In this document: positions 41,688-51,044 of the stretch, piece after piece
Layout: each line of letters starts with the position of its first letter
Position numbering within the stretch: the stretch's first letter is position 1
NCBI RefSeq assembly: GCF_003345295.1
Contig: NZ_CP031055.1
Coordinates: forward strand, 2,294,001-2,358,000
DNA length: 64,000 nt
Reading direction: 5' to 3'
Origin: Vibrio splendidus
GTDB lineage: Bacteria; Pseudomonadota; Gammaproteobacteria; Enterobacterales; Vibrionaceae
The notes under the pieces: generated by a model
What the model was told of the DNA's origin: nothing
The model's input: the letters and a program-made list of their open reading frames with translations, nothing else
Databases searched by the model: none
Program-made: the position numbers and the translations under genes

Positions 41688-42734
41688 TTACTCTGCATCA
41701 GCTTCTTTGTCATCTTTGGTTTGGTCAGCAACATGTGCTAATACCGGTACCATAGACTTAAGTAACGCTTCTTCTACTGGTTTACCTGATGCATCCGTTA
41801 CGTTAATTGACGTACGGTTACCAAGATCACCAAACAAGAAGGTGTAAGTGCCTGGAGCCAAATCAATGGGTTGTAGGCCAATTGTTTCCCAGAATTCATC
41901 ATCTGGTGCAGCATACTTAGCTTTTACAGTACCTTGAGACTGGTTACGCTCTTCAAGCTCAAAGCCCATCGTCGGTAGCAAGGTAGGCAAACGCTGCCAC
42001 AATACATTGTATGGAGTACGAGCAATGATCACAGGGAAGCCACTGCGGTCAGCACCCATTGAGATTGGAATGCGTTTAACCAACTCTTGTGCTTTCAACG
42101 CCGCTTCAGCACGAAGGTTTTCATCGTACTTAGCCATCACTAGGTTCGTTAAGAACGCGTTGTAACGCTCCTTATTGGTTGCCGATACCGGCTTCTCTTC
42201 AGAGCCTTCACGCCAATCGATAAGGTTGATTTTGAAGCCATGGCGGTTGTTCGCTTGGAAACGAGAGATAGAGTAGCGACTGCCGATCTCTACTTCTTCA
42301 TCTTCAGAAACCCAAGTAACCCAATCGGTCTCAATATCGTTTTCTGACTGTTCACGAATACCAATGCCACGTTGTGCCAGCATATCTACAGCCGTTTGCC
42401 ACACGCGGTCTGCTTCTTCAGCACGAAGAAGCCATAGTGTCACTTCACCATTCTGACGCTCAGATCGAGCTCCTGGGATCAGCTCAAGAACCTGTTGCGG
42501 CGGACGAATATCCACTTCACGGCCTGTACCACCACTGAACTCACCGTTTGGGATGTCAAAATTGGGATAGAACTGAGGTTGAGCATCTTCAGGCAGCTGC
42601 CATTGTGAAAACTCAGGTGTTTCTAAGTATTCGAAATCATCTTTGGCTTGGCGACGTTGAGTCGGGCTGCCAGAACATGCTGTAAGAACGAAAACAGCCA
42701 GTGATCCAATCACTAGCTGGTGAGAATACTTCAT
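41688..42734 (-). CDS. bamC: Outer-membrane assembly lipoprotein BamC
   Basis: Lipoprotein of the BAM complex that inserts beta-barrels into the outer membrane (also NlpB/DapX). Lipobox LTAC puts the lipidated Cys at residue 20. The long flexible segment that binds BamD follows, then two helix-grip domains (from about 100; the second has PVIIARTPYNVLWQRLP). 348 residues (E. coli 344). It is co-transcribed with dapA, 49 bases upstream, as in enterics. Confidence 0.94.
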   Translation of the reverse strand: MKYSHQLVIGSLAVFVLTACSGSPTQRRQAKDDFEYLETPEFSQWQLPEDAQPQFYPNFDIPNGEFSGGTGREVDIRPPQQVLELIPGARSERQNGEVTLWLLRAEEADRVWQTAVDMLAQRGIGIREQSENDIETDWVTWVSEDEEVEIGSRYSISRFQANNRHGFKINLIDWREGSEEKPVSATNKERYNAFLTNLVMAKYDENLRAEAALKAQELVKRIPISMGADRSGFPVIIARTPYNVLWQRLPTLLPTMGFELEERNQSQGTVKAKYAAPDDEFWETIGLQPIDLAPGTYTFLFGDLGNRTSINVTDASGKPVEEALLKSMVPVLAHVADQTKDDKEADAE

Positions 42735-42783
42735 TTATACTCCTAAATGCCGAAGGTTCACTTCGGCATCACTTCATACATTT

Positions 42784-43662
42784 TTAGTAAATACACGCTT
42801 CAGTCATTGCTTGAGCAACAACGGGTTGAGCTGGCTTTGACAATTCAGTCAACGGTAGACGTAAGCCACCTTCAGCAATCAGACCCATTTTATGAACCGC
42901 CCATTTTACGGGAATAGGGTTGGACTCAACGAACAAATTCTTATGTAGAGGCATCAAACGCTCATTGATCGCTTCTGCTTCTTCAAACTTGCCTTCTTTC
43001 GCTAACTTGAACATGGTTGCCATATCAGCGGCTGCAACATTGTTTGTTACAGAGATCACGCCATCGCCACCACGCTTAACAAATTCTAGACCTGTTAAGT
43101 CATCACCACTTAGTAAGATAAAATCTTCGCCACAAAGTTCACGGTGAATTGCAATTCTGTCGAGATCACCCGTCGCATCTTTAAGTGCAACGATGTTTTC
43201 GATCTCAGCAAGGCGAGCAACCGTTTCAGGTAACAAGTCTACAGCAGTACGACCCGGTACATTGTATAGGATTTGTGGAACGTCACTGACTTCAGCAATC
43301 GCTTTGTAGTGTTGGTACAAACCTTCTTGAGTCGGTTTGTTGTAGTAAGGCGTTACGCTCAGGCAACCAGCAATACCAGAACCATTCAGCAAACGGCTGA
43401 ATAGAACAGATTCGTGAGTTGCATTTGCACCTGTACCAGCGATAACGGGAATACGACCATCAGCAAATTCAACGATCTTATTGACGACTTTGACATGCTC
43501 TTCAATAGTGAGTGTTGAAGACTCACCTGTTGTGCCAACCGCAACCAGACCATCACTACCTGCAGCAACATGGTGCTCAACTAACTTTTTAAGGCTGTCG
43601 AAATCCACTTCACCATCTGTATTAAATGGCGTAACTAGCGCAACGATACTTCCTGAAAACAT
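42784..43662 (-). CDS. dapA: 4-hydroxy-tetrahydrodipicolinate synthase
   Basis: Condenses aspartate semialdehyde and pyruvate, the first step of lysine/DAP synthesis. I set the start at 43662 (MFSGSIVALVTPF, 292 residues, same as E. coli), with AAGGGAG upstream; the open frame extends 19 codons more. The Schiff-base Lys is in VALKDATGD, the catalytic Tyr in LYNVPGRT and the TTGES loop near 44-48. First gene of dapA-bamC. Confidence 0.97.
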   Translation of the reverse strand: MFSGSIVALVTPFNTDGEVDFDSLKKLVEHHVAAGSDGLVAVGTTGESSTLTIEEHVKVVNKIVEFADGRIPVIAGTGANATHESVLFSRLLNGSGIAGCLSVTPYYNKPTQEGLYQHYKAIAEVSDVPQILYNVPGRTAVDLLPETVARLAEIENIVALKDATGDLDRIAIHRELCGEDFILLSGDDLTGLEFVKRGGDGVISVTNNVAAADMATMFKLAKEGKFEEAEAINERLMPLHKNLFVESNPIPVKWAVHKMGLIAEGGLRLPLTELSKPAQPVVAQAMTEACIY

Positions 43663-44036
43663 GTCTATCTCCCTTAATTTATTCTTTTTGCATGTTACTG
43701 TAAGCCAATCAATAAACACAAGACATTAAAGTGGCTTACCGGCAACATCTGCATTAAATATTGTCGTATGTTTGAGGTAAAACGACTTCTAAAGGCGTTC
43801 TACCGAGAATTTGGATAACCTGCGCTCAATCTAGCGGATAGCACAGCACTGGATGTCAGTAACAAGTAAGCTGTGCTCTCACCGCTCAATCTCATTTTTT
43901 AACGCTCTCAATATTCTTATCATTGGTTGTATGTTAGAAGCAAGGTACCTCATAAAAAGCCCCGTACGCACGCTTATTCCACAAGCTAACTGTGCTAACA
44001 TGCATGAATCAATGGAATATAAAGAGACGTGATTTT
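43663..44036. promoter_or_regulatory. dapA/gcvR divergent region with a large hairpin
   Basis: This 374-base region holds both promoters. AGCACAGC (43840-43847) and GCTGTGCT (43870-43877) form a perfect 8-bp stem, extended by GCGG/CCGC across an internal loop. It is flanked by a 10-base direct repeat CGCTCAATCT at 43823 and 43883. On the dapA strand it lies about 180 bases upstream of the ATG and could be in its leader. I find no lysine-riboswitch core motifs in it. Confidence 0.35.
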
Positions 44037-44579
44037 ATGACTCAACATCTAGTAATCACAGCTGTGGGCACAGATCGCCCAGGTGTATGCAACCAAGTGG
44101 TTCATTTAGTCACCCAATCAGGCTGTAACATTATTGATAGCCGTATCGCTCTATTTGGCGAAGAATTTACGCTTATCATGCTGCTGTCTGGAAAGGCAAA
44201 CAACATCACCCGCGTTGAAACCACCCTGCCCTTGCTTGGACAAGAGCACGACTTGATTACGATTATGAAGCGAACCTCAACTCATGATGTTATTGAGAAC
44301 TCTTACACCGTAGAGGTGTTCGTTGAGTCAGACGATAAAATCGGCCTTACCGAGCAGTTTACCCAGTTCTTCGCAGACCGAAACATCGGCCTCGATTCGT
44401 TAAGTGCGCGAACCATCAATAAATCTAAAGTTCAGCTCGATAACGACCAATTCCATATCTCTATTACCGCTTCTGTGCAATCAGAATGTAATTTGATGCA
44501 GCTACAAGAAGAATTTGACGCGCTGTGTCAGAGCCTATCCGTACAAGGCTCGCTCAACTTTATCAAAAACAGTTTTTAA
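44037..44579 (+). CDS. gcvR: Glycine cleavage system transcriptional repressor GcvR
   Basis: ACT-domain protein of 180 residues that in E. coli binds GcvA and represses gcvTHP when glycine is low. I take 44037 as the start (MTQHLVITAVGTDRPGV), where AGAGA lies upstream and the family N-terminus begins. Two ACT domains are visible: VTAxGxDRPGVCNQVV (about 5-75) and YTVEVFVESDDKIGLTEQF (about 85-160). bcp follows after 12 bases, as in E. coli. Confidence 0.92.
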   Translation: MTQHLVITAVGTDRPGVCNQVVHLVTQSGCNIIDSRIALFGEEFTLIMLLSGKANNITRVETTLPLLGQEHDLITIMKRTSTHDVIENSYTVEVFVESDDKIGLTEQFTQFFADRNIGLDSLSARTINKSKVQLDNDQFHISITASVQSECNLMQLQEEFDALCQSLSVQGSLNFIKNSF

Positions 44580-44591
44580 AAAGGAAATATC

Positions 44592-45062
44592 ATGAATACG
44601 CTAACGGCTGGTGTTCCAGCACCTGCTTTTTCTCTTCCTGATCAAGATGGTAATATCGTATCTCTTGGTGACTTCAAAGGTAAAAAAGTCCTGTTCTATT
44701 TTTACCCAAAAGCAATGACTCCAGGTTGTATTGTGCAAGCTGAAGGCCTGCGTGATATCAAAGCACAACTTGATGACCTAAATGTGGTTGTTCTAGGTGT
44801 GAGTGTTGATCCAGTAAAACGCCTACCAAATTTCGTCGAGAAGAAATCTCTAAACTTCACACTGCTATCTGATGAAGACCACAGCGTTGCTGAACAGTTT
44901 GGCGTTTGGGGCGAGAAGAAATTCATGGGTAAAGTGTACGACGGTCTGCACCGTATTAGCTTCCTAATTGATGAAGAAGGCCAGATTGAACACGTCTTCA
45001 ACAAGTTCAAGACTAAAACTCACCACGAAGTGGTTCTAGACTACTTCAATCCAGAAGCTTAA
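44592..45062 (+). CDS. bcp: Thioredoxin-dependent peroxiredoxin Bcp
   Basis: Thiol peroxidase of 156 residues that reduces hydroperoxides. The peroxidatic Cys46 lies in AMTPGC. In E. coli Bcp a resolving Cys follows five positions later; here that position (51) is Glu, so the enzyme would act as a 1-Cys type or use an external thiol (inference). GRRFTGSTL-type motifs are absent, and RISFLIDEEG matches PrxQ/Bcp. AAGGAAATATC precedes the ATG. Confidence 0.94.
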   Translation: MNTLTAGVPAPAFSLPDQDGNIVSLGDFKGKKVLFYFYPKAMTPGCIVQAEGLRDIKAQLDDLNVVVLGVSVDPVKRLPNFVEKKSLNFTLLSDEDHSVAEQFGVWGEKKFMGKVYDGLHRISFLIDEEGQIEHVFNKFKTKTHHEVVLDYFNPEA

Positions 45063-45136
45063 TGTTGTTTCTAGTGAATTAATGACCTAATTTCATACCT
45101 AGATGATCTAAGTTAACAATTGACTAAGCCAAATAC

Positions 45137-45171
45137 AAAAAGGCCGAATATCATGGATATTCGGCCTTTTT
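45137..45171. terminator. Bidirectional terminator between bcp and perM
   Basis: Perfect 16-bp inverted repeat with a three-base loop and A/T tracts on both sides. It ends the two convergent transcripts. Confidence 0.93.
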
Positions 45172-45200
45172 AATACTTACTCAACTGTATTGTTCTTCAA

Positions 45201-46277
45201 TTACGATTGATGCTCAGGCTCATCGTCGAGAGCATGACTCGGTAAAGCATTCCAAACCGCTTTTACCAGCGTAGCAAGCGGGATAGCGAAGAACACGCCC
45301 CAGAATCCCCACAATCCGCCAAACACCAATACCGCTACAATAATCGCTACTGGGTGTAGGTTCACGGCTTCAGAGAACAGAACAGGAACGAGCACGTTGC
45401 CATCTAGTGCTTGGATAATACCGTAAGCAAGAAGCAGCCAGTAAAATTGAGGCTCTAATCCCCACTGGAACAGGCCAACAATCGCAACTGGAACGGTCAC
45501 AGCTGCCGCACCGATATAAGGAATCAGTACCGAGAAGCCGACCGCGACAGCCAACAGAGCTGAATAACGCAAATCTAGAATCGCAAAGGTCACATAGCTG
45601 ACACCACCGACGATCAAGATCTCAAGCACCTTGCCGCGAATATAGTTCGAGATTTGTTGGTTCATCTCAACCCAAACCTTGGTCGCTAGACGACGATTTT
45701 TCGGTAGCACGCCACTCGCCATGCTGATCATCTCTTCTTTATCTTTTAGTAAGAAGAAGATAAGCAGCGGCACAAGAATCAAGTAAACCGCAAGCGTAGC
45801 CAAGCTCACAAGAGAAGCTAAAGAACCTTTAACAACACTTTCACCAAAGCCCAATGCTTTATTTTTCGCGTTAGACACAATCGATTCAACGATCTGCAAG
45901 TTTGCTAATTCAGGATAGCGCTCAGGAATCGTCGCGATGAACTTCTGTAAGCCGCCATACATGCTTGGAATATCATTGATGAGATTACCCACTTGCTCCC
46001 AAATGGTCGGTACCAAACCAAATATCGCCAATAGCATCACGCTAAAGAACATTAAGATCACCAACATCACTGAAGGGGTTCTTGGAACACCGAGTCTTTG
46101 AAGTTGGGTAACCGGCCACTCAAGTAAGTAAGCCAACACAATAGCCACCAACAATGGCGCGATGAGATGACCAAAGAAGTAGATCGTAATAAAGCCGAAT
46201 AGAATGATGGCAACCAAACTGACAGCATGGGGATCAGAGAAACGTCGTTTATACCAACGATTGACCATTTCAAGCAT
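45201..46277 (-). CDS. perM: PerM/AI-2E-family membrane protein
   Basis: Multi-pass inner-membrane protein of the AI-2 exporter-like (UPF0118) family, 358 residues from the ATG at 46277; E. coli PerM has 353. This start overlaps the upstream TusA-like gene by eight bases and has AAGGA eleven bases ahead; 32 more in-frame codons upstream lie inside that gene. Hydrophobic segments are at about 15-60, 65-90 and 150-170, with a bundle at the C-terminus (VPVAIVGLFQWG, FGGLWGFWGVFFAIP). The substrate is unknown. Confidence 0.88.
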   Translation of the reverse strand: MLEMVNRWYKRRFSDPHAVSLVAIILFGFITIYFFGHLIAPLLVAIVLAYLLEWPVTQLQRLGVPRTPSVMLVILMFFSVMLLAIFGLVPTIWEQVGNLINDIPSMYGGLQKFIATIPERYPELANLQIVESIVSNAKNKALGFGESVVKGSLASLVSLATLAVYLILVPLLIFFLLKDKEEMISMASGVLPKNRRLATKVWVEMNQQISNYIRGKVLEILIVGGVSYVTFAILDLRYSALLAVAVGFSVLIPYIGAAAVTVPVAIVGLFQWGLEPQFYWLLLAYGIIQALDGNVLVPVLFSEAVNLHPVAIIVAVLVFGGLWGFWGVFFAIPLATLVKAVWNALPSHALDDEPEHQS

Positions 46278-46509
46278 CTGACTGCAATTCCTTTTTAGTG
46301 ACGAGGATATGATGGTAATTAGAGCAAACCTCAGCGATGACGTCATAGGCTTGCTTAGACAAAAAAGTAACAATATCTTTCATCGAGCTGTTATCAGAGA
46401 CATAAATTGACAATGACTGTCCTACTTCTAACTTTACACTGTGACGCTTGGCTAATAATAAAGCCATTGGACATCGCTCTTGGCGTAAATCTAGAATATT
46501 AGGTGTCAT
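46270..46509 (-). CDS. TusA/SirA-like sulfur carrier protein
   Basis: 79 residues. ILDLRQERCPMALLLAK gives the TusA-family CPxx site with Cys13, which carries persulfide in sulfur-relay proteins. The C-terminal strand (HHILVTKKE) completes the two-layer alpha/beta fold. It lacks some TusA residues, so it may be a paralogue with another acceptor. Translation is coupled to the perM homologue by overlap. Confidence 0.8.
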   Translation of the reverse strand: MTPNILDLRQERCPMALLLAKRHSVKLEVGQSLSIYVSDNSSMKDIVTFLSKQAYDVIAEVCSNYHHILVTKKELQSDA

Positions 46510-46687
46510 TCTTGGGCTCGATGCTTATTATAAGGGTCGTATTGTAATCTGTTTTTCAAAACGCGCCATCATTCATTCATCTTCCTTAATGATAGCGCAC
46601 TCACTTAGTAAAGGTTAAATCAGATAAAGAACCAATTTGCATTGCTCTTGTCTTACTGTCAGAAGAAACGGAGTATTACTGACTAAT

Positions 46688-48142
46688 ATGTTTAAACGCG
46701 CTCGTTCAATTGCTTGCTTATGCATCGCAGCCACATTAAGCACCCCAACTTTGGCAAATACCAATGGTTTGGAGCTACCGGATATCGGCACCGCTGCTGG
46801 CGGCACCCTCACTATCGACCAAGAACTTATCTATGGTGATGCCTACATGCGCATCATCAGAAGCAGCCAGCCCATCGTCAACGACCCTGTTCTAAACCAA
46901 TATATCGATACGCTCGGCCATCGCCTTGTCGCGAACGCGAATGATGTAAAGACCCCTTTTCAGTTCTTTATGATCCGTGACCGCAACATCAACGCCTTTG
47001 CATTCTTTGGTGGTTATGTTGCTTTGCACTCAGGTCTGTTCCTGCATGCACAATCTGAAAGTGAGTTGGCTTCAGTATTGGCGCACGAAATCGCGCACGT
47101 TACCCAACGTCACTTAGCGCGTAGTATGGAAGATCAAGCGCGTCGTTCTCCAGCAACCATCGCAGCGCTAGCAGCCTCTGTATTATTGGCCATTGCAGCA
47201 CCTGAAGCAGGTATCGCAGCTCTAACTGCCACAACCGCTGGTAACATGCAGAGCCAGATCAACTACACCCGTAGTAATGAAAAAGAAGCTGACCGCTTTG
47301 GTATCAATACACTGGCGAAAGCAGGGTTCGATGTGAATGCGATGCCGCGTTTCTTCGGTCGTTTGGCTGATGAATACCGCTATGCAAGCACACCACCCCC
47401 AATGCTGCTGACTCACCCATTACCAGAAGATCGAATCACCGATTCACGCGCTCGCGCTCGCAGCTATCCGCCACTAAAACTGGCCCCATCACTGGACTAC
47501 CATCTAGCAAGAGCCCGCATTGTCGCGCGCTATGCGGGCATTAATAATGATGCCGCTCTAGATTGGTTTGAACGTAAGCTGAAGAAAGCACCTAAAGCCT
47601 TGGTTCCATCATTAGAGTATGGCCAAGCACTGGTTTACTTAGATTCTAAAAAATTAGATAAAGCTGAGCCGATTCTGACCAAGCTCATCAACAGCGATCC
47701 AACCAACCTGTTTTATCTAGATGCCATTGCGGATCTGCACATTGAACAGAAAAAGCCTGAGATTGCGATTAAAGAACTCGAATCAGCGCTGGTTCGCCAA
47801 CCAAACAACCCGGTTCTAACCATTAACTACGCCAATGCGCTGATTGAAAATGAAGACCTACAGGAAGCCGTTCGCGTGTTGCAACGTTACACGCACGACA
47901 ACCCGAACGACACCAACGGCTGGCACCTACTTTCAAAAGTAAATACAAGCCTGGGTAATAGCGACGAAGAACTGGCTGCTCGTGCAGAGATCTTGGCACT
48001 GCAAGCCAACTGGAACAAAGCGATTCAGTACTATACGCAGGCTAGCCAAATCGCAGAGCTCGGCAGCCTAAAACAAGCACGTTACGACGCCCGAATTGAT
48101 CAACTAATGATTCAGCGTGAACGCTTCTTGTCGTTACAGTAA
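46688..48142 (+). CDS. bepA: Periplasmic metalloprotease and chaperone BepA
   Basis: M48 protease with TPR repeats that helps LptD assembly and degrades stalled outer-membrane proteins. I set the start at 46688 (MFKRARSIACLCIAATL), which gives a proper signal peptide ending near TLA; the open frame starts 17 codons earlier. Zinc site HEIAH at 133-137 with the third ligand in NEKEAD (Glu198 region). TPR-like repeats cover about 290-470. 484 residues (E. coli 487). The gene order perM-bepA-yfgD matches E. coli. Confidence 0.94.
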   Translation: MFKRARSIACLCIAATLSTPTLANTNGLELPDIGTAAGGTLTIDQELIYGDAYMRIIRSSQPIVNDPVLNQYIDTLGHRLVANANDVKTPFQFFMIRDRNINAFAFFGGYVALHSGLFLHAQSESELASVLAHEIAHVTQRHLARSMEDQARRSPATIAALAASVLLAIAAPEAGIAALTATTAGNMQSQINYTRSNEKEADRFGINTLAKAGFDVNAMPRFFGRLADEYRYASTPPPMLLTHPLPEDRITDSRARARSYPPLKLAPSLDYHLARARIVARYAGINNDAALDWFERKLKKAPKALVPSLEYGQALVYLDSKKLDKAEPILTKLINSDPTNLFYLDAIADLHIEQKKPEIAIKELESALVRQPNNPVLTINYANALIENEDLQEAVRVLQRYTHDNPNDTNGWHLLSKVNTSLGNSDEELAARAEILALQANWNKAIQYYTQASQIAELGSLKQARYDARIDQLMIQRERFLSLQ

Positions 48143-48205
48143 GTGTATTTATTGGCAGCGGTTCGTTGTCAAAAGAAAAAGAAAGCTCAACGTTACATAG
48201 TTAAA

Positions 48206-48225
48206 GAAGCCACTTAAGTGGCTTC
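48206..48225 (+). other. Perfect 20-base palindrome between bepA and yfgD
   Basis: GAAGCCAC-TTAA-GTGGCTTC, an 8-bp hairpin with a four-base loop, 64 bases past bepA. No T-run follows, so it may be an mRNA stabiliser or weak terminator; alternatively it could be a protein-binding site. Confidence 0.6.
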
Positions 48226-48265
48226 AACTGAACAATTAAATCAAAAATAATAATGAGGAAGAACC

Positions 48266-48616
48266 ATGTCCGTCGTGATTTATCATAACCCACGCTGCTC
48301 AAAGAGCCGTCAAACTCTCGAACTGCTTGAAGCAAACGGCGTACAGCCAGAAGTTATCAAATACCTAGATACGCCTTTAACCATCGAGCAACTTAAAGTG
48401 CTTTTCACGCAGCTTGGTTTTGACAGTGTTCGCGAAATGATGCGCACCAAAGAAGCGGATTACAAAGAGGCTAATCTTGACGATGCATCGGTTACCGATG
48501 AAGATCTATTCTCAGCAATGGCGACAAATCCAAAACTGTTTGAACGCCCTGTTGTTGTTGCGAACAACAAAGCAAAGATTGGTCGTCCACCAGAGCAAGT
48601 GCTAGAGATTCTGTAA
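48266..48616 (+). CDS. yfgD: ArsC-family (YfgD-type) reductase
   Basis: 116 residues with the arsenate-reductase start VVIYHNPRCSKSRQTLELLE (catalytic Cys11 in CxxSR) and RPVVV near the end, as in ArsC. No ars operon surrounds it, and in E. coli the homologous yfgD sits in the same place after bepA, so arsenate is probably not the main substrate. wrbA-like gene follows after six bases. Confidence 0.9.
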   Translation: MSVVIYHNPRCSKSRQTLELLEANGVQPEVIKYLDTPLTIEQLKVLFTQLGFDSVREMMRTKEADYKEANLDDASVTDEDLFSAMATNPKLFERPVVVANNKAKIGRPPEQVLEIL

Positions 48617-48622
48617 GCCAAT

Positions 48623-49216
48623 ATGAGCATCAATATTCTTGTTCTCTACTACAGCCGCCACGGCAACACACGAGGGCTAGCAAGGCAAATTGCACGAGGG
48701 GTTGAATCTATCCCTAACTGCGAAGCCATGTTAAGAACCGTGAACGACGTATACACAGCAGAAGAGCAGCCTGATTCGCGTTATCAGCCAACCGATCCTA
48801 TCGCGACATTGCAAGAGCTCCGTTCTTGCGATGGTTTAGCACTAGGCAGTCCGGTTTGGTTTGGCAACATGGCTGGACCTATGAAGCACTTTTGGGACAG
48901 CACAACATCACTGTGGATAAATGGCGATCTGATCGATAAACCAGCTTGCGTGTTTACCTCTTCTTCATCATTGCATGGCGGGCAAGAGACCACACAACAA
49001 AGTATGATGTTGCCACTGCTTCACCATGGCATGTTAGTGGTGGGCATCCCCTACTCAGAACCTGCGCTGCATACCACTCAAACTGGTGGCACACCCTATG
49101 GTGCGAGTAGTACCGGAGAGAGCGCTTCATTAAGCAAAGATGAAATTGAGTTGGCGCAAAACCTAGGCAAACGCCTAGCGCGCATCGCAATAAACCAGAA
49201 GGGAATTTCTCTATGA
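48623..49216 (+). CDS. WrbA-like flavodoxin-fold NAD(P)H:quinone oxidoreductase
   Basis: 197 residues. The FMN phosphate loop is YYSRHGNTRGLARQI, and GSPVWFGNMAGPMKHFWDST and SSSSLHGGQETT are WrbA hallmarks. It reduces quinones by two electrons. Its ATG is six bases after yfgD, and its end overlaps the DUF2069 gene by four bases, so the three genes form one transcript. Confidence 0.9.
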   Translation: MSINILVLYYSRHGNTRGLARQIARGVESIPNCEAMLRTVNDVYTAEEQPDSRYQPTDPIATLQELRSCDGLALGSPVWFGNMAGPMKHFWDSTTSLWINGDLIDKPACVFTSSSSLHGGQETTQQSMMLPLLHHGMLVVGIPYSEPALHTTQTGGTPYGASSTGESASLSKDEIELAQNLGKRLARIAINQKGISL

Positions 49217-49650
49217 TGTATATGCCAGAGAAGGCGATGTCTCCCACAACCAAGCTATTCCGCTACCTTGCTCTAGCGGGCAACTTGTCGCTTTTATTCT
49301 GGGTGATTGCTTGGCAGATGACACTTTCGCCGCATCCTCATCTAAGTAATGTAACGCTTGCTATCGCTTGGGCTATACCGCTGTTACTCCCATTACCGGG
49401 CATTCTAGCAGGTAAACCTTATACGCATGCTTGGGCGAACTTTGTCTTAATGCTCTACTTCCTACACGCATTAACTATTTTGTATGTAGACGGTGGCGAG
49501 CGCTTATTAGCGGCTGTAGAACTGCTTCTGACGACTCTAGGCTTCGCGGGCAATATCTTATTTACTCGCTTTAGAGCCAAAGAATTAGGCATCAAACTTA
49601 AGCGCCTTTCTGAAGTAGAAAAGACCGAGAAAGCTAAGTTCGAGCAGTAA
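49213..49650 (+). CDS. DUF2069 membrane protein
   Basis: 145 residues with four hydrophobic segments (about 20-36, 47-63, 72-88, 98-115) and a basic C-terminal tail, the DUF2069 pattern (LPLPGILAGKPYTHAWANFV). Function unknown. Several near-terminal Met codons make the start uncertain (1, 2, 4 or 9). ATGA overlap with the upstream WrbA-like gene. Confidence 0.82.
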   Translation: MMYMPEKAMSPTTKLFRYLALAGNLSLLFWVIAWQMTLSPHPHLSNVTLAIAWAIPLLLPLPGILAGKPYTHAWANFVLMLYFLHALTILYVDGGERLLAAVELLLTTLGFAGNILFTRFRAKELGIKLKRLSEVEKTEKAKFEQ

Positions 49651-49702
49651 CCTGAATTAGGTTGTCCTGACCTAGTATCAATAGAAAAAAGTGACAACAA
49701 AC

Positions 49703-49739
49703 AAAAAGCCCTGCGAGATTTCTCTTGCAGGGCTTTTTT
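49703..49739. terminator. Bidirectional terminator between DUF2069 and DUF2066 genes
   Basis: Perfect 12-bp stem AAAAAGCCCTGC/GCAGGGCTTTTT with a 12-base loop, A/T tracts on both sides. Confidence 0.9.
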
Positions 49740-49778
49740 CATGAATTCATTTCAATCGGTCATGTCAGAAGACAATCA

Positions 49779-51044
49779 CTAGCGAACCCATTCGTATACT
49801 AGGCTTGGCTTAGCATGTACTGGCGCAACAACTGTTAGCTCTTCCGAGCCAGACGTATTTGTTAGCTCAGCATCCGCTTCAGTTGATAACTCACTAACTT
49901 TGATGACTTGAACACTTGGGTCTGCTTCGTTAACCGTCGCTTCTGCGCCATCGTTCAGGGTCGTATCAGTAACAGCTGCTGAATCATCGCCTACAGACAT
50001 GGCGTTGTCTTGCGTTTCAAATTCAGGGCTCACTTCAGGTTCAATGTAAGATTCTTCAACCTTTGCGACTTGACGAATACTTTCAACTTCTTGCTCAAAC
50101 TCTTGTTGAGTCGACAACAAATGAATTCGGAAGGTCACTTCATTGTTCTGAATCTTAAGGATATCTAGGCTTGCCACTGAGTTTAAACGCTTAAGAGCGC
50201 TCTCTAACTGGAAGAAGTCTTGCGCGTTATTTAGGCTAATAAACTGCGTTAAGATTGACTCCGAAGATTCACTCGCAACCGTTACGGCACTCTTACCCGC
50301 GTAGTAGTTACTGATTTGGTCGACAAGCTTCTTGGAAGTCGTCGCGCTGTTACCCGATACTGAACCGCTGACTGGCGATTTTGGTGCGCTCGTCAGTTGG
50401 TTTGGTTTTTGGTCATACAGAGTCCAGCGTAATCCAGAAGATTGAGCCTTAATCACCAATACAGCATCAACCGGGTAACGTTGACTCGCTTTGCTGATTG
50501 GCGAGACAAAGCTGCCCCATAAATCAGAGGTCGCAATACCCGTAATATCGTCAAAATCACCAACAGGTAGCGTCAGGGGTAGGCCGCGCTCTTTTGCGTT
50601 AGCTTGTAAGCCTGCAGCCAACTGTGAGTTCGAATGTTCCCACACAATGTTCTTGTCGTAGTTCTGCTCTTCTACTAGCCAAACAAGGATGTTTGAACGA
50701 GTGTCAGGCCAGTACGGCAACTGTGCTTGCGTCAATAGAGAACGGATTTGAGCACCGTTAAAACGCATACGCAATGTTGATTGGTCATTGCTTTCGCCAA
50801 AACTCATTTGAGACATGTACTGCGAACTTTTACGCATCGCCTTTTGAATCGTCTCATTCGAAGCGACATCGGTTTGGCCAGTCGCACGTATCAATACCTG
50901 CTCCATACCTGTATTTCTTGCCACCTGTTCTGGCTGTTTGTTTTCAGCGTTAATCGCAACTTCAGCACTAAAAATATCTACTTGAGTTAAGGCATAACTC
51001 GGAGAGGCTAATAGTCCCATCAACAACAATGCTATGTAGCGCAT
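49779..51044 (-). CDS. DUF2066 periplasmic protein
   Basis: 421 residues from the ATG at 51044 (MRYIALLLMGLLASPSYA), which gives a clean signal peptide. VDIFSAEVAINAENKQ and EQVLIRATGQ start the DUF2066 domain (about 20-300). The C-terminal 100 residues are acidic, Thr/Glu-rich and low-complexity. A periplasmic role is inferred, but no activity is known. AGGATC precedes the ATG. Confidence 0.8.
   Translation of the reverse strand: MRYIALLLMGLLASPSYALTQVDIFSAEVAINAENKQPEQVARNTGMEQVLIRATGQTDVASNETIQKAMRKSSQYMSQMSFGESNDQSTLRMRFNGAQIRSLLTQAQLPYWPDTRSNILVWLVEEQNYDKNIVWEHSNSQLAAGLQANAKERGLPLTLPVGDFDDITGIATSDLWGSFVSPISKASQRYPVDAVLVIKAQSSGLRWTLYDQKPNQLTSAPKSPVSGSVSGNSATTSKKLVDQISNYYAGKSAVTVASESSESILTQFISLNNAQDFFQLESALKRLNSVASLDILKIQNNEVTFRIHLLSTQQEFEQEVESIRQVAKVEESYIEPEVSPEFETQDNAMSVGDDSAAVTDTTLNDGAEATVNEADPSVQVIKVSELSTEADAELTNTSGSEELTVVAPVHAKPSLVYEWVR

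Noticed and set aside
43663..44036. Lysine riboswitch before dapA
   Set aside because: None of the conserved core stretches of the lysine riboswitch are present; only a single hairpin is.
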